A stretch of DNA of 64,000 nt from Thalassomonas haliotis (GTDB lineage: Bacteria > Pseudomonadota > Gammaproteobacteria > Enterobacterales > Alteromonadaceae). The stretch lies in assembly GCF_028657945.1 (NCBI RefSeq), contig NZ_CP059693.1:2418001-2482000 (forward strand), given 5' to 3'. The position numbers and the translations under genes were made by a program. The notes below the pieces were generated by a model, which saw only the letters and a list, made by a program, of their open reading frames with translations, made no database searches and had not been told where the DNA came from. Below, piece by piece: positions 45,096 to 54,927 of the stretch. Within the stretch, counting starts at the first letter, position 1. Each line of letters begins with the position of its first letter.

Positions 45096-45294
45096 GTTTT
45101 CAAACAGGAAATAAAAGATACGCTGGCCGGCATGTGATGAACAGCTAATTAAAGCATCAAGTGATTGATTTTTATCGTCAGTTATATAAGAGGTTGCGAA
45201 TACCGTTAATCAGGTGGCCGATGACATTATCCTGTCAAAACTGTTGCTATACTTTTCTTATCTGAGCAATACAAGCCAGAAAAGGAGAGATAAG

Positions 45295-45633
45295 ATGGAG
45301 AGAGTCGTTCGAGCCGTACCGATAAAAAGCAAACAGGCACTGCAAGCGTTTGCGGCCAAGTCCGCAGCCTGGCCGCTATCGGAAAAAAAGCAATTTTTAA
45401 GCTATTTTGGCGATGCCGTCGAATATTGGTATTTTCAGGAAATTGAAGGCAAACCTTACATCATAGCTATAGCCGAAGGCACAAAACTGAGCGAGGGTTA
45501 TGCAAAATATCCTGAACTGGACGATCCCTACTTTAACTGGTTCAGAGAACAAGTGCTGGAAATATGTGGCGTGGATTTGAGAGAAATACCACATGCAGCC
45601 GAGAGTGAGCTAATTTATACCCTGAGGGTTTAA
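45295..45633 (+). CDS. Small cytoplasmic protein of unknown function
   Basis: 112 residues from the ATG at 45295, placed by AGGAGA 7 bases before it (the frame opens earlier at 45214). It is rich in aromatic and acidic residues (EYWYFQEIEGKPYIIAIAEG, PYFNWFREQVLEICGVDLRE) with no signal or membrane segment. Not confidently recognised; the pattern is like small alpha/beta ferredoxin-like proteins. It is convergent with the GlxA-type regulator. Confidence 0.55.
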   Translation: MERVVRAVPIKSKQALQAFAAKSAAWPLSEKKQFLSYFGDAVEYWYFQEIEGKPYIIAIAEGTKLSEGYAKYPELDDPYFNWFREQVLEICGVDLREIPHAAESELIYTLRV

Positions 45634-45706
45634 TTAAAGCTTATCGGCAATCGCCCTATGAGCTTTTTTGATGCTTATATTCACCAGCAGCTGCGGGCTT
45701 TTGGGT

Positions 45707-46636
45707 TTAGGAGGCGAACCTTTCCTTAAATGCCGTCGGGGTTAACCCTATCACTTTGATGAATAGTTTACGAAAGCTGTTCACATCTTCGTAGCCTACT
45801 TGCGGCGAGATCTGTTCAAAGCTCAGGTTGCTTGATTCGAGTAATTCACAGGCCTTTTGTACCCTGAACCTTTGCACATATTCTAAGGGTTTAAATTTTG
45901 TCGCTTCGGTGAAGTGCCGCAGGAAGGTACGTTCACTCATACAGGCCTGGGCTGCCAGTTCAGCCATCTTTATTGGCTGGTTGTAGTTGCTCTGTATATG
46001 ATGCTGAACCTGCAATATCGGCTGGTTGCCATGGTTAAATGTCGGGGTAAAACTGCCGTAGTAACGCTGCTCTCTTTTACCTGTGTCGACAATCAGGAAT
46101 TTTCCCAGGCTGCGCATGATATGCGGCTTAGTGAACTGGGCAACAATTTCCAGGCCTAAATCAACCCAGGACATCAGGCCGCCCGCGCTGATAATGTCGC
46201 CATCATTGATAAGCAAACTCTCAATTTTCAGAGTGATATCCGGAAACTGCCGATGAAATTCATCGGCGAGTTGCCAGTGGGTGGTTACGGTGCGCCCGTC
46301 CAGCAAACTGGTTTGTGCAAGTATAAAGGCACCTGCGCAGGCTGAGCACATTATCGCACCTGCCTTATGGGCATCACAAAGTACATTCAACAGCCGGGGG
46401 CTGGGGGCAAGATAGTAGTTGCCGGCTAAATTGGGGGGTAAGATGATGATATCGGCCTGTTTGATTTCTGCCAGCTGTTTTTGCTCCGGGGGGACAATTT
46501 CAATGATAAATTGCTGTGCCAGTTTTTGCTCTTTAATGATCTGGTTGGCAAAAATAAAGAGCTCTTTTAACCCCTGTACCGCGCTTTGTAAGGCACTTGG
46601 GTAATCAATAATTACTATCTGGATCTTTTTTGTCAT
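45707..46636 (-). CDS. GlxA-type AraC transcriptional regulator with DJ-1/PfpI domain
   Basis: 309 residues from the ATG at 46636 (a start at 46666 is also possible). The N-terminal DJ-1/PfpI-like domain has ADIIILPPNLAGNYYLAP and the nucleophile-elbow-like GAIMCSACAGAFILAQTSLL. The C-terminal AraC pair of helix-turn-helices includes MAELAAQACMSERTFLRHFT and LSFEQISPQVGYEDVNSFRK. It is divergent from a cysteine hydrolase gene, a common pairing, and probably controls it. Confidence 0.9.
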   Translation of the reverse strand: MTKKIQIVIIDYPSALQSAVQGLKELFIFANQIIKEQKLAQQFIIEIVPPEQKQLAEIKQADIIILPPNLAGNYYLAPSPRLLNVLCDAHKAGAIMCSACAGAFILAQTSLLDGRTVTTHWQLADEFHRQFPDITLKIESLLINDGDIISAGGLMSWVDLGLEIVAQFTKPHIMRSLGKFLIVDTGKREQRYYGSFTPTFNHGNQPILQVQHHIQSNYNQPIKMAELAAQACMSERTFLRHFTEATKFKPLEYVQRFRVQKACELLESSNLSFEQISPQVGYEDVNSFRKLFIKVIGLTPTAFKERFAS

Positions 46637-46730
46637 TTTTCGACTGTTTAATGGCGATTTCGCCATGGGCCTGAATTGAAAATAGTTGAAATAATAGCCC
46701 TGTCAAACAAACTTCACAACAGTAAGAGAG

Positions 46731-47309
46731 ATGATGATGACTCACACGGCTTTATTATTAATTGATTTTCAAAATGACTACTTCCCAACTTACCCGGACG
46801 CGAAATGGCCTTTGTCCGGTACTGAAACTGCGGCAGCCAATGCCGGGGATTTGTTAACATTATTCAGGCAGCTTCAGCTTCCCGTGGTGCATGTGCGCCA
46901 TGAGTTTTTATCTGAGGACGCGCCTTTTTTCCTGCCGGACTCGCCAGGTGCCGCTATTCATAACAGTGTTGGTGCCATAGCCGGTGAAGCGGTTATTTTA
47001 AAACATCAAATTAACAGTTTCCGGGAAACCGAGTTACAGCAGACTTTGCAACAACTTGGCGTGGAAAAATTGATTATTGTCGGTGCCATGAGCCATATGT
47101 GTATTGATGCGGTTACCCGTGCCGCGGTTGATTTGGGTTATGAATGTCATGTGGCCCACGATGCCTGTGCAAGCTTAGATCTGGAATTTGACGGGGTAAC
47201 GGTTCCTGCTCATCATGTGCATCATGCCTTTATGGCGGCGCTAAGCTTTGGTTATGCCAACGTGACCACAGCCGAAGCATTAATGGCCTTAGTGAAAAAT
47301 AAGCTTTAG
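46731..47309 (+). CDS. Isochorismatase-like cysteine hydrolase
   Basis: 192 residues. The catalytic triad of the family is present: Asp in LLLIDFQNDYF, Lys in ILKHQINSF and Cys in GAMSHMCIDAVTRAA. Members hydrolyse amides such as nicotinamide, N-carbamoyl compounds or isochorismate; the substrate is unknown here. A start within ATGATGATG follows AGAGAG. Divergent from the GlxA-type regulator, which probably controls it. Confidence 0.88.
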   Translation: MMMTHTALLLIDFQNDYFPTYPDAKWPLSGTETAAANAGDLLTLFRQLQLPVVHVRHEFLSEDAPFFLPDSPGAAIHNSVGAIAGEAVILKHQINSFRETELQQTLQQLGVEKLIIVGAMSHMCIDAVTRAAVDLGYECHVAHDACASLDLEFDGVTVPAHHVHHAFMAALSFGYANVTTAEALMALVKNKL

Positions 47310-47374
47310 GCAAGCGGCCGTTTATTACTGTTTCTGCTGGAAATAGAGACTTCTGGCTTTATTGGAATAAGAGC

Positions 47375-47404
47375 AAAACCTGTTGTTTATTTGACAGGTT
47401 TTTG
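47375..47404 (+). terminator. Terminator after the cysteine hydrolase
   Basis: AAAACCTGT (47375-47383) and ACAGGTTTT (47394-47402), then more T. Confidence 0.65.
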
Positions 47405-47566
47405 GCTTTTTTATTCATGACTAGGACGGGGGTTATGGCGGGAGTTCAGCCTGCTAATCTTGGTGAGTTGGTATCGACTCCGGATAATAAATAACAAGCG
47501 GGTATTACCTCTTGCCGCGATATATGTTTTAATAACTGTAAATAAAAACAGTGTCAAAGTCTTGTT

Positions 47567-49033
47567 ATGGAAAATTCCTTACCGCCTGAGTCGTTTCTTC
47601 AAAACCCTGTATTCGTTTTTATGGCGATTTGCGCCGTTTTTTTCCTGGTTGCTTTTTTGTTTTTATGGCGAAAGCTGGCACAAATAGCGCTGTTACAGCA
47701 ATTAACCCAGCAAGAAAATGTTGCTGATCTGCTTAATAGCCAGCTTACCCTATGGGGCAGGGCACAAGAAAAAGCCTTTGATAGATTCCAGCAGCAACTG
47801 CAGTATTCGCACCAGCAACAGGCCAAGCAGCTGGGCGAAGTGAAAGTGTATTTTGAGCAACAGATTGCCGATTTACGCATTAAACTGCTGCGCCAGATCA
47901 GCGAGCAAAACAGCAAGCAGGAATACAGCAACCGGCAGTTTTTCCAGGAATTGTCCCAGGGCCTTAATGATCAAAAAGAGCAGTTTAACCATAACCAGCT
48001 AAAAGCCGTGGATCAGCTGATCGAGCATTTAACAAAAACCACCCGGGAAAACCGTGAAGAGCTGTCAAAAAACCTGGCTAGCAGCAGCGAACAAATGTCG
48101 GTAAAAATGAACGAGCTGACCGGTGCTACCGATAAACGCCTGGCTGACATCAGTGTCCAGGTGGAGAAACGCTTAAGCGACGGCTTTGATAAAACCACTA
48201 AGACCTTTAACGATATCCTGCAAAGGCTGGCATTAATCGACGATGCCCAGAAGAAAATCACCGAATTATCCTCCAACGTGGTCAGCCTGCAGGAAGTGCT
48301 GGCGGATAAACGCTCGCGCGGGGCTTTTGGCGAGGTACAGCTTAATGCCTTGATCAGGAATGTTCTGCCCGAGCAGCATTTCTCCCTGCAACATACCTTA
48401 TCCAACGGTAAAATTGCCGATTGTGTGTTGTTTTTACCGCCGCCGACCGGGGATGTGGTGATAGATTCCAAGTTCCCGCTGGAAAGCTATCGTAAAATGA
48501 TGGACAACGAACTGGGCGAGCTCGATCGTAAAGCGGCGGAGCGCCAGTTTAAAGCCGATATTAAAAAACACATCAATGATATCAGCGATAAATATTTGAT
48601 TGACCGGGAAACTTCCGACGGCGCCATTATGTTTATTCCGGCGGAAGCCATTTTTGCCGAAATCCATGCCCACCAAAGTGAACTGGTTGAATTTGCCAAT
48701 AAAAAACGGGTATGGCTGGCGTCCCCCACCACCTTGATGGCAATTTTAACCACAGTACGCTCGGTATTAAAAGATGAAGCCACCCGGCAGCAAATTCACC
48801 TGATCCAGCAGCATCTTTCCTTGCTGGCCCAGGATTTTGGCCGTTTTAAGGGCCGCTTTGCCAATTTGGCAAAGCATATCGACCAGGCGGCATCGGATGT
48901 TAAACAAATTCACACCTCTGCCGATAAGATCACTAACCGTTTTGAAAAAATAGAGCAGGTGGACTTGCAGGAAGGGCAGCATGAGTCATCCCTTGAGATA
49001 GCTCCGGGCCAGAGTCTGGGCCATAAGTCATAG
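47567..49033 (+). CDS. rmuC: DNA recombination protein RmuC
   Basis: 488 residues. An N-terminal membrane helix (about 17-37) is followed by a long coiled coil (about 50-215). The RmuC nuclease-like core follows: SRGAFGEVQLNALIRNVLPE, CVLFLPPPTGDVVIDSKFPL and AIMFIPAEAIFAEIHAHQSE. The protein limits inversions and rearrangements in E. coli. No strong ribosome-binding site; the promoter is probably in the 256-bp gap upstream. Confidence 0.93.
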   Translation: MENSLPPESFLQNPVFVFMAICAVFFLVAFLFLWRKLAQIALLQQLTQQENVADLLNSQLTLWGRAQEKAFDRFQQQLQYSHQQQAKQLGEVKVYFEQQIADLRIKLLRQISEQNSKQEYSNRQFFQELSQGLNDQKEQFNHNQLKAVDQLIEHLTKTTRENREELSKNLASSSEQMSVKMNELTGATDKRLADISVQVEKRLSDGFDKTTKTFNDILQRLALIDDAQKKITELSSNVVSLQEVLADKRSRGAFGEVQLNALIRNVLPEQHFSLQHTLSNGKIADCVLFLPPPTGDVVIDSKFPLESYRKMMDNELGELDRKAAERQFKADIKKHINDISDKYLIDRETSDGAIMFIPAEAIFAEIHAHQSELVEFANKKRVWLASPTTLMAILTTVRSVLKDEATRQQIHLIQQHLSLLAQDFGRFKGRFANLAKHIDQAASDVKQIHTSADKITNRFEKIEQVDLQEGQHESSLEIAPGQSLGHKS

Positions 49034-49071
49034 CCGAGCAAAAATAACGGTTGTTTTTACCGGGACAGGTT

Positions 49072-49270
49072 TTTTTATCAGGGAATTTTTATTTTCTCTG
49101 ATAAAAAGTAAATATAATTTAATGAAAACACATGAAATGGTCGCCTGCTAACTTGAGAGTCTGTTATTCTGTGTTTGATTTTATTAGCGCCCGGACAGCA
49201 GCCATAGCAGTATTCGTTGCCGGAGGGGGCTTAGGACGCCATCCGGATCAACCACTCTTGCTTTGAGTGG
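49072..49270. other. Hairpins between rmuC and the diguanylate cyclase
   Basis: TTTTTATCAG (49072-49081) pairs with CTGATAAAAA (49098-49107). CCACTC (49252-49257) pairs with GAGTGG (49265-49270) just ahead of the cyclase start. The first may help end rmuC; the second may be a leader structure. No c-di-GMP riboswitch consensus was found. Confidence 0.35.
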
Positions 49271-49298
49271 ATGCTTTAAAAAGAAGTAGGGTAGTGAG

Positions 49299-50486
49299 TT
49301 GTTTAAGTTAGAAGGTTTTAATGTTACCGCATTGAGTATTGCCGGTTCAGTGTTGGTTTTTGCCCTGATGATACATTATCAGGCGTTTTGGCAGCCGTGG
49401 CAGCATATAATGGTGAATGTGTTATATGCGCTGATCGGTATTACCATTATCTTTGCGGCCCAGTTCAGTCGTAGCCGTTTCTCCCTGTTGGCCGCGTTAT
49501 GGCTGGTTTTTTATCTGAGTTTAGAATATAGCTTGCCCTGGTCCGCCTGGCTTAAAAGCCATAAGGATTGGATGTTATTAACCGGGGTCGGGGTTTTTGC
49601 CTTATTTGCGGTGATCAAGGACCGCGGCCTGCTTAGCGTGCATGGTCCGGGGCGTTTGCTGATCATTGCCATGTGCGGCCTGATAGCCCATGTTTGGTTA
49701 TGGGCCAGTGAATTGATCATCAGCCAGGTGCTCGAAACCGATCCCATCTATGATTATGTCCAGTTGCTGTCCCTGGAAGTGCCTGTGGTGCTTGCCAGTA
49801 TGGTGTTGCTGTGGCAAAGCCTGGTTAAAGCAAACCTGTTGTTAAGCGCCTTGCTGGTGAGTTTTATTATCTGGTGCGTGCAGTATTACCAGTTAATTGC
49901 TTTGCCCTGGGAGGTCATTTTAACGGTATTGGTATGCCATTATCTGCTGGTGGTGATCATCGACTCCTATTTTCTCGCCTACCGGGATGAGCTGACTGCC
50001 TTGCCTTCACGCCGGGCGCTGAACCAGCTGGCCTTGTCTTTGGGGCGTAAATATACCGTGGCTATGCTCGATATCGATCACTTTAAAAAGTTCAATGATA
50101 CCTATGGCCACGATATCGGCGATCAGGTATTGAAGCTGGTGGCGTCAAAATTATCAAAAGTACGCGGCGGCGGTAAGGTTTACCGTTATGGCGGTGAAGA
50201 ATTTACTGTGGTTTTTCCCGGGAAATCTGCCGCTCATGCCGCAGCCGAGCTGGAAATATTACGCCAGGCTATTGCCGATTATAAAATGGTCATTCGCGAT
50301 CCCAACCGTCAAACCAAGCAGGCGCGTAACGGCAGTAAAAACAAGGGCATGAAGACCGTCAGCATTACTATCTCTATCGGGGTTGCCATGCGCGGCAGTA
50401 AACAAAACTTTGACCGGGTGCTGAAACGGGCCGATGAAGCCCTATACCGGGCCAAGAAAAACGGCCGCAATAATGTCAGCCAGTAA
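49299..50486 (+). CDS. Membrane-bound GGDEF diguanylate cyclase
   Basis: 395 residues from a TTG at 49299 with AGGGTAGTGAG nearby (start not certain). The N-terminal half has about seven hydrophobic helices (residues 10-220). The GGDEF domain begins YRDELTALPSRRALNQ and has the active-site GGEEF at 298-302 in YRYGGEEFTVVF. The second-messenger c-di-GMP is the expected product. No RxxD inhibitory site precedes the GGEEF, so product inhibition may be absent. Confidence 0.92.
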   Translation: MFKLEGFNVTALSIAGSVLVFALMIHYQAFWQPWQHIMVNVLYALIGITIIFAAQFSRSRFSLLAALWLVFYLSLEYSLPWSAWLKSHKDWMLLTGVGVFALFAVIKDRGLLSVHGPGRLLIIAMCGLIAHVWLWASELIISQVLETDPIYDYVQLLSLEVPVVLASMVLLWQSLVKANLLLSALLVSFIIWCVQYYQLIALPWEVILTVLVCHYLLVVIIDSYFLAYRDELTALPSRRALNQLALSLGRKYTVAMLDIDHFKKFNDTYGHDIGDQVLKLVASKLSKVRGGGKVYRYGGEEFTVVFPGKSAAHAAAELEILRQAIADYKMVIRDPNRQTKQARNGSKNKGMKTVSITISIGVAMRGSKQNFDRVLKRADEALYRAKKNGRNNVSQ

Positions 50487-50498
50487 TGTTTGATTTTT

Positions 50499-50527
50499 CA
50501 GCCCCAAGTTTTACTGGTTTGGGGCTG
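50499..50527. terminator. Hairpin between convergent genes
   Basis: CAGCCCCAA (50499-50507) pairs with TTGGGGCTG (50519-50527), 11-base loop, T-rich flank on the plus side. Confidence 0.55.
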
Positions 50528-50569
50528 TATTTATACCCGGTGAGCTGTTTCCTTGTTATCAAAAAAACC

Positions 50570-51211
50570 TTAATGGTTCATTGTCTTTCTGGCGGCAAAA
50601 CCCAGTAAAACCGAGCCGAGCAATATAGCAGTACCCGGTTCAGGTACTGGGGTTGGCTCCGGCGTTACCGTACCCGGGTTTTCTGAGAAATCTTTGACGC
50701 TGCCGTTACAGTTCGAATTGGTGCAGTTGCTGCCAACGGATTGGGCACGTATGCCAACCCGGGTAAACAGATTTTCATCTAAGGTGAAGGCGCCTTTTTC
50801 CAGGCCGAAAGAAAACTGGCTGACATAATCTGAACTTGAACCTTGCTGACCCACTTTAAAGATATAATCGAAGCCATTACTGACTGCGCCATTGAAATTA
50901 CAGCCGGAGCCGCACCTTAAAGAGTCGCTACCGAAAGAAGAAAATTCATAAGCCGAAAAGTTAACCAGGTCGGTATTGAGGTTAAAATCTGCTGAGCTGT
51001 CAAAAGCAAAACCTAAGATGTCGCCAGTAAGGTTTGCCGTACCTATGCTGATATTGAAAGTAAAATAACCGCTGTGGCTTTCATCGTCTATGCTGATCTG
51101 CCAGTCGATATGATCACCGCTGCTATATTGCCAATCAGAAAAAGTTATCACTGTGGCGTGACTTGATAAGGATAAAGAGAGAAGAGCTGCTGCAATAAGT
51201 GTTTTAATCAT
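50570..51211 (-). CDS. PEP-CTERM sorting-domain surface protein
   Basis: 213 residues. The signal peptide (LIAAALLSLSLSSHA) leads to a beta-rich body with cysteines in LRCGSGCNFNG and NCTNSNCNGSV. A threonine/proline stretch (PGTVTPEPTPV) precedes the sorting signal VPEPGTAILLGSVLLGFA and a basic ARKTMNH tail. It should be processed by an exosortase and displayed or released. Confidence 0.88.
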   Translation of the reverse strand: MIKTLIAAALLSLSLSSHATVITFSDWQYSSGDHIDWQISIDDESHSGYFTFNISIGTANLTGDILGFAFDSSADFNLNTDLVNFSAYEFSSFGSDSLRCGSGCNFNGAVSNGFDYIFKVGQQGSSSDYVSQFSFGLEKGAFTLDENLFTRVGIRAQSVGSNCTNSNCNGSVKDFSENPGTVTPEPTPVPEPGTAILLGSVLLGFAARKTMNH

Positions 51212-51649
51212 AGTGATTCCCTGCTCAAATTAACGATTGACCTGACGCTTGTCTGTATCCCCAATCTCACTGCCGGCCAGAATAAGGGGGGTCGCATTTG
51301 AATTATTGTTATAAATAATAAAGGCGGTTCGGTTACCTGTTTGGCTAAAGCCACGCCGCCTGCTTGTTACAAAATTACAGGGATAAAATAATGCATCTTC
51401 TGCTAAATTATTAACTCCTGCATGTCTCTTGTGCTATCAGCACAAAACATGCCTTTGCAATTTTCTTATTTTATTTCAATTGCTTGCTTTGGTTTTGGCC
51501 GGTGGTGTATTTTGTGATGTAAAGAATGTCGACAAGGAAAAACAAAACAGATATTGCAAAGCGAAAACATATGTAACTTGCTTAAATAGCACATGTTTTC
51601 GCTGTTATTTTAACCTTTGCCGCTACCGGTTAGCTAAGTTTGCTTTAAG
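51212..51649. other. Spacer with two strong inverted repeats
   Basis: GCGAAAACAT (51561-51570) and ATGTTTTCGC (51593-51602), extended by ATGT/ACAT inside with a 2-base bulge, probably terminate the minus-strand transporter transcript. TTGTGCT (51429-51435) and AGCACAA (51439-51445), flanked by GCATGT and ACATGC, form a second hairpin of unknown role. No convincing gene lies here. Confidence 0.5.
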
Positions 51650-52981
51650 CTAAAAGGCAACATTGATAAAGACGATGGTTAATAATACCGGGCAAACAAA
51701 TCTTAGGTAATTCCCCCAGAGTTTTAAGTAAACATTGTTATCCAGTACCGCTTTATCGGTGAGTTTATTACCCCGGTTCCAGATCCAGCCGACCACTAAA
51801 AAATAAAACAAACAGCTCAGCGGCTGGAAAATAGTGGTTAATACCCGGATCACCAGGGCGAATAAAACATCGAAAAAGGCCACCAACAGCATACTGCTGC
51901 ATAACACGATAAAGGAAACCAACCAGGTAGCCTTTTTACGGGATAAGGCTTTTTCTTCTACCAGGTAAGATACCGGCACCTCAGTGGAAGAGATGGTCGA
52001 GGTCAGGGCGGCAATGGAGAGCAGCGAGAAAAAACCGGCTGCGACAATTAAGCCGACCGTGCCCATGGAATTAAATAAGGCAGGCAGAATTTGGAAGATC
52101 AGCTGGCCTTCACCGATAAGCTGTTCGTTGTTAAATATCTCATGGCCTGCGTGCTGGGCGACAAATAATGCTGGAATGATCAGCAAACCGGCTAAAAAAG
52201 CGATCATGGTATCTAAAATACCGATGGAGAGTACCAGCTTGCCCAAGTCTTTATCCTTTTGCATATAGGAGCCGTAAACCATCATGCCGCCGACCCCGAT
52301 AGACAGGGAGAAAAATGCCTGGCCCATGGCGGAGATAACCAGTTTGGGATCTGTGACCTGGCTAAAGTCCGGGATCAGGTACACCGCCAGCCCTTCGCCT
52401 GCCCCTTCTTGTTGCAGGATGTAGACAATCAGGCCGATGAGCATCACCAGCAGCAGCGGCATTAACCTTGCGGACCACTTTTCAATACCGCCATGAACCC
52501 CCTGGTGAACAATTGCCGCTCCCAAAAGGATAAATACCGGGGTAAAGACAACATTGCGCACTGTACTGTCACTGGCAAGCCAGGAAGATAGTCCGATGAA
52601 ACCGGTTAACTCACTGATAGCCGACAGGGCATGGGCCAACATCCAGCCGGCAACGATAGTATAAAAACTTAACATCATGATCGCACCGCACAGGCCTATT
52701 TTCCCAACCGTGCGGCCAATACGCGGCATACGGTTGGCGCAGGCTTCTCCCAAAGCGCTGACCGGATTTTTTTGTGCCTGGTTACCGATATAAATTTCGG
52801 CAAACAGTGCCGGCAATGCCAGCAGCAAGGTGACAATGAGATAAACAAATAAGAAGGCGCCACCGCCGTTGTTGGCGGCATTGGTGGGAAACCCCCAGAT
52901 ATTGCCCAGGCCTATGGCTGAGCCGGCTGCTGACAGCACAAAGCCGATACGTGAATGAAAGGAATCTCTGCTTATGGACAT
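51650..52981 (-). CDS. Sodium-dependent NSS-family transporter
   Basis: 443 residues with about 11-12 membrane helices. TM1 carries the sodium/substrate region AAGSAIGLGNIWGFPTNAAN, and NGGGAFLFVYLIVTLLLALPA follows, as in LeuT/TnaT-type transporters. Substrate cannot be read from sequence, but its place divergent from a tryptophan-catabolic operon makes tryptophan or another aromatic amino acid plausible (TnaT and MhsT are precedents). A long hairpin past the stop probably ends it. Confidence 0.88.
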   Translation of the reverse strand: MSISRDSFHSRIGFVLSAAGSAIGLGNIWGFPTNAANNGGGAFLFVYLIVTLLLALPALFAEIYIGNQAQKNPVSALGEACANRMPRIGRTVGKIGLCGAIMMLSFYTIVAGWMLAHALSAISELTGFIGLSSWLASDSTVRNVVFTPVFILLGAAIVHQGVHGGIEKWSARLMPLLLVMLIGLIVYILQQEGAGEGLAVYLIPDFSQVTDPKLVISAMGQAFFSLSIGVGGMMVYGSYMQKDKDLGKLVLSIGILDTMIAFLAGLLIIPALFVAQHAGHEIFNNEQLIGEGQLIFQILPALFNSMGTVGLIVAAGFFSLLSIAALTSTISSTEVPVSYLVEEKALSRKKATWLVSFIVLCSSMLLVAFFDVLFALVIRVLTTIFQPLSCLFYFLVVGWIWNRGNKLTDKAVLDNNVYLKLWGNYLRFVCPVLLTIVFINVAF

Positions 52982-53383
52982 CTTGTAATGGTTTATTTTT
53001 TTATTTGCGACGAGCTTACCGAGTTAACGCGGGATAGGGAAGCAATTTTAACGGGTGATTGACTATCTGTTTAAGCTTTATGCCAAAAACCTAGCCTGAG
53101 TTTTTTGCCTGAGCAGCTGCTTTAAACGGCTTGGGTATATCGTTATTGTTAAGTACATTGTAAATACATTCATTTTTATTATTGAAAAGTAAAATTAATA
53201 AAATTATTGTTATCTAAATAATAGGGATAGAGTGAAATATCAGTGGCTGTTTTTGCGCCCGGTGAGCCAAGTCTCAGCTGATTTTATCTGACTTTTGCTT
53301 AGCTAGTGTTTAAGTGAGTTATTGGTCGGAATGATAATTAAGCTCATGATATTTAAGCCGATAACGGATAAGTACAGGCAATT
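52982..53383 (+). promoter_or_regulatory. Divergent control region of the transporter and the kynurenine operon
   Basis: 402 bp, AT-rich from about 53130. TTGAAA (53182-53187) and TATTGT (53205-53210) at 17-bp spacing are a candidate promoter for the plus-strand operon. The TACATT motif occurs twice nearby (TACATTGTAAATACATT, 53154-53170) and may be a binding site, perhaps for the LysR protein. All of this is tentative. Confidence 0.3.
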
Positions 53384-54841
53384 ATGGATATACTTAAATC
53401 ATATATTAACGGTGAATTTGTCGATAGCGGCGAATACTTTGACAATATTAACCCGGTTAACGGTGAGGTCATCGCCGGTATTGCTGAGGCCGACGAGGCC
53501 ATGATCAACCATGCCATCAGCAGTGCCCGTAAGGCACTTTACGGTCCCTGGAGCCAGTTAAGTGTTAATGAACGTAGTGCTCTGCTGCATAAAGTGGCGG
53601 ATCGCATGGCCGAACGTGAGCAGGAATTTATCGACGCGGAAATTGCCGATACCGGTAAATCGTTATTTCAGGTCAAGACCATAGATATTCCCCGCGGCAC
53701 CGCCAACTTTCGTTTTTTTGCCGACCAGGTGAAATACCAGGGGGGTGAAAGTTTTGTCACCGAAACCGCAAACGGGGAAAAAGCCCTTAATTACAGTGTG
53801 AATAAACCGCTGGGGGTGGTGGCGGTGATCTCTCCCTGGAACCTGCCCTTATTGCTGGCCACCTGGAAAATAGCCCCGGCACTGGCCTGCGGCAATTGTG
53901 TGATCTTAAAACCCTCGGAAGAAACCTCGTCAACCGCGGTATTGCTGGCGCAGGTGATGGACGAAGTGGGTATGCCTAAAGGCGTCTTTAACCTTATTTT
54001 AGGGCGCGGTAAAGCCGTTGGTGACAAACTTACCTCGGCGCCCGGTATCGATGCGGTAACCTTTACCGGGGCATCGGCAACCGGCAAGCAAATCATGAAA
54101 TCTGTGGCGGAAACGGTTAAACCTATTTCGTTTGAATTGGGAGGTAAAAATGCCGCCATTGTTTTTGCACATGCGGATATCGCTAAAGCCATTGCCGGCA
54201 TTACCCGGTCAAGCTTTACCAACTGCGGCCAGGTTTGCCTGTGCACCGAAAAAGTCTATGTGCACCGTTCGTTATTTACCCCATTTCTTGAAGGCCTGAA
54301 ACAGGCGGCAGAAAATATCAAGATCGGTTATCCGCTGGAGCAGGATGTCTTTATGGGTCCCTTGGTTTCCAGGCTGCACCAGCAAAAAGTCCTGGCCTAT
54401 TATCAGCTGGCCAGGGAGGAAGGGGCCGAGGTTGTCACCGGCGGCGGTGTACCTGTGTTTAACGATGAAAGAGACAATGGCTGCTTTATCCAGCCGACCA
54501 TACTCACCGGCTTGGAAGATGAAGCCAGGGTAAACCAGGAAGAAATATTTGGTCCCGTATGCCATGTGTCGATTTTTGATGATGAAGCAGAAGTGATTAA
54601 CCGGGTCAATAACACCCCTTATGGTTTGGCGGCTTCCATCTGGACCGAACATTTGACGCAGGCCCATAGGGTAGCGGCACAAATAGAGGTTGGCCTGGTC
54701 TGGGTAAATACCTGGTTTTTACGGGATCTTCGCGCGCCATTTGGCGGCGTTAAGTTATCCGGTATCGGCAGGGAAGGGGGGGAACATTCACTCGCCTTCT
54801 ACAGCGAGCCCAGCAATATTTGCATAAAAATTGATGAATAA
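53384..54841 (+). CDS. nbaE: 2-aminomuconic-6-semialdehyde dehydrogenase
   Basis: 485 residues, full-length aldehyde dehydrogenase. NAD-site ISPWNLPLLLATWKIAPALA is present, the catalytic Glu lies in SFELGGKNAAIVF, and the nucleophile is Cys285 in FTNCGQVC. PYGLAASIWTEH and the terminal RAPFGGVKLSGIGREGGEHS are typical of the 2-hydroxymuconic/2-aminomuconic semialdehyde group. It oxidises 2-aminomuconic semialdehyde to 2-aminomuconate. It is first in the kynurenine operon, followed 86 bases on by the deaminase. Confidence 0.88.
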   Translation: MDILKSYINGEFVDSGEYFDNINPVNGEVIAGIAEADEAMINHAISSARKALYGPWSQLSVNERSALLHKVADRMAEREQEFIDAEIADTGKSLFQVKTIDIPRGTANFRFFADQVKYQGGESFVTETANGEKALNYSVNKPLGVVAVISPWNLPLLLATWKIAPALACGNCVILKPSEETSSTAVLLAQVMDEVGMPKGVFNLILGRGKAVGDKLTSAPGIDAVTFTGASATGKQIMKSVAETVKPISFELGGKNAAIVFAHADIAKAIAGITRSSFTNCGQVCLCTEKVYVHRSLFTPFLEGLKQAAENIKIGYPLEQDVFMGPLVSRLHQQKVLAYYQLAREEGAEVVTGGGVPVFNDERDNGCFIQPTILTGLEDEARVNQEEIFGPVCHVSIFDDEAEVINRVNNTPYGLAASIWTEHLTQAHRVAAQIEVGLVWVNTWFLRDLRAPFGGVKLSGIGREGGEHSLAFYSEPSNICIKIDE

Positions 54842-54927
54842 CTTGCTGCTGCCAATAGTCAGCAGGGTCATTAACTCCTTATTGGCGCAAATATCACCAG
54901 CAAAAATTAACAGGATGAATAAACAAG

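Noticed and set aside
49108-49298. c-di-GMP riboswitch before the diguanylate cyclase
   Set aside because: Only a short hairpin is seen; none of the GEMM-I or GEMM-II conserved blocks could be found.
51429-51653. Cysteine-rich plus-strand frame of 74 codons
   Set aside because: It spans two strong hairpins and the end of the transporter gene; no ribosome-binding site.
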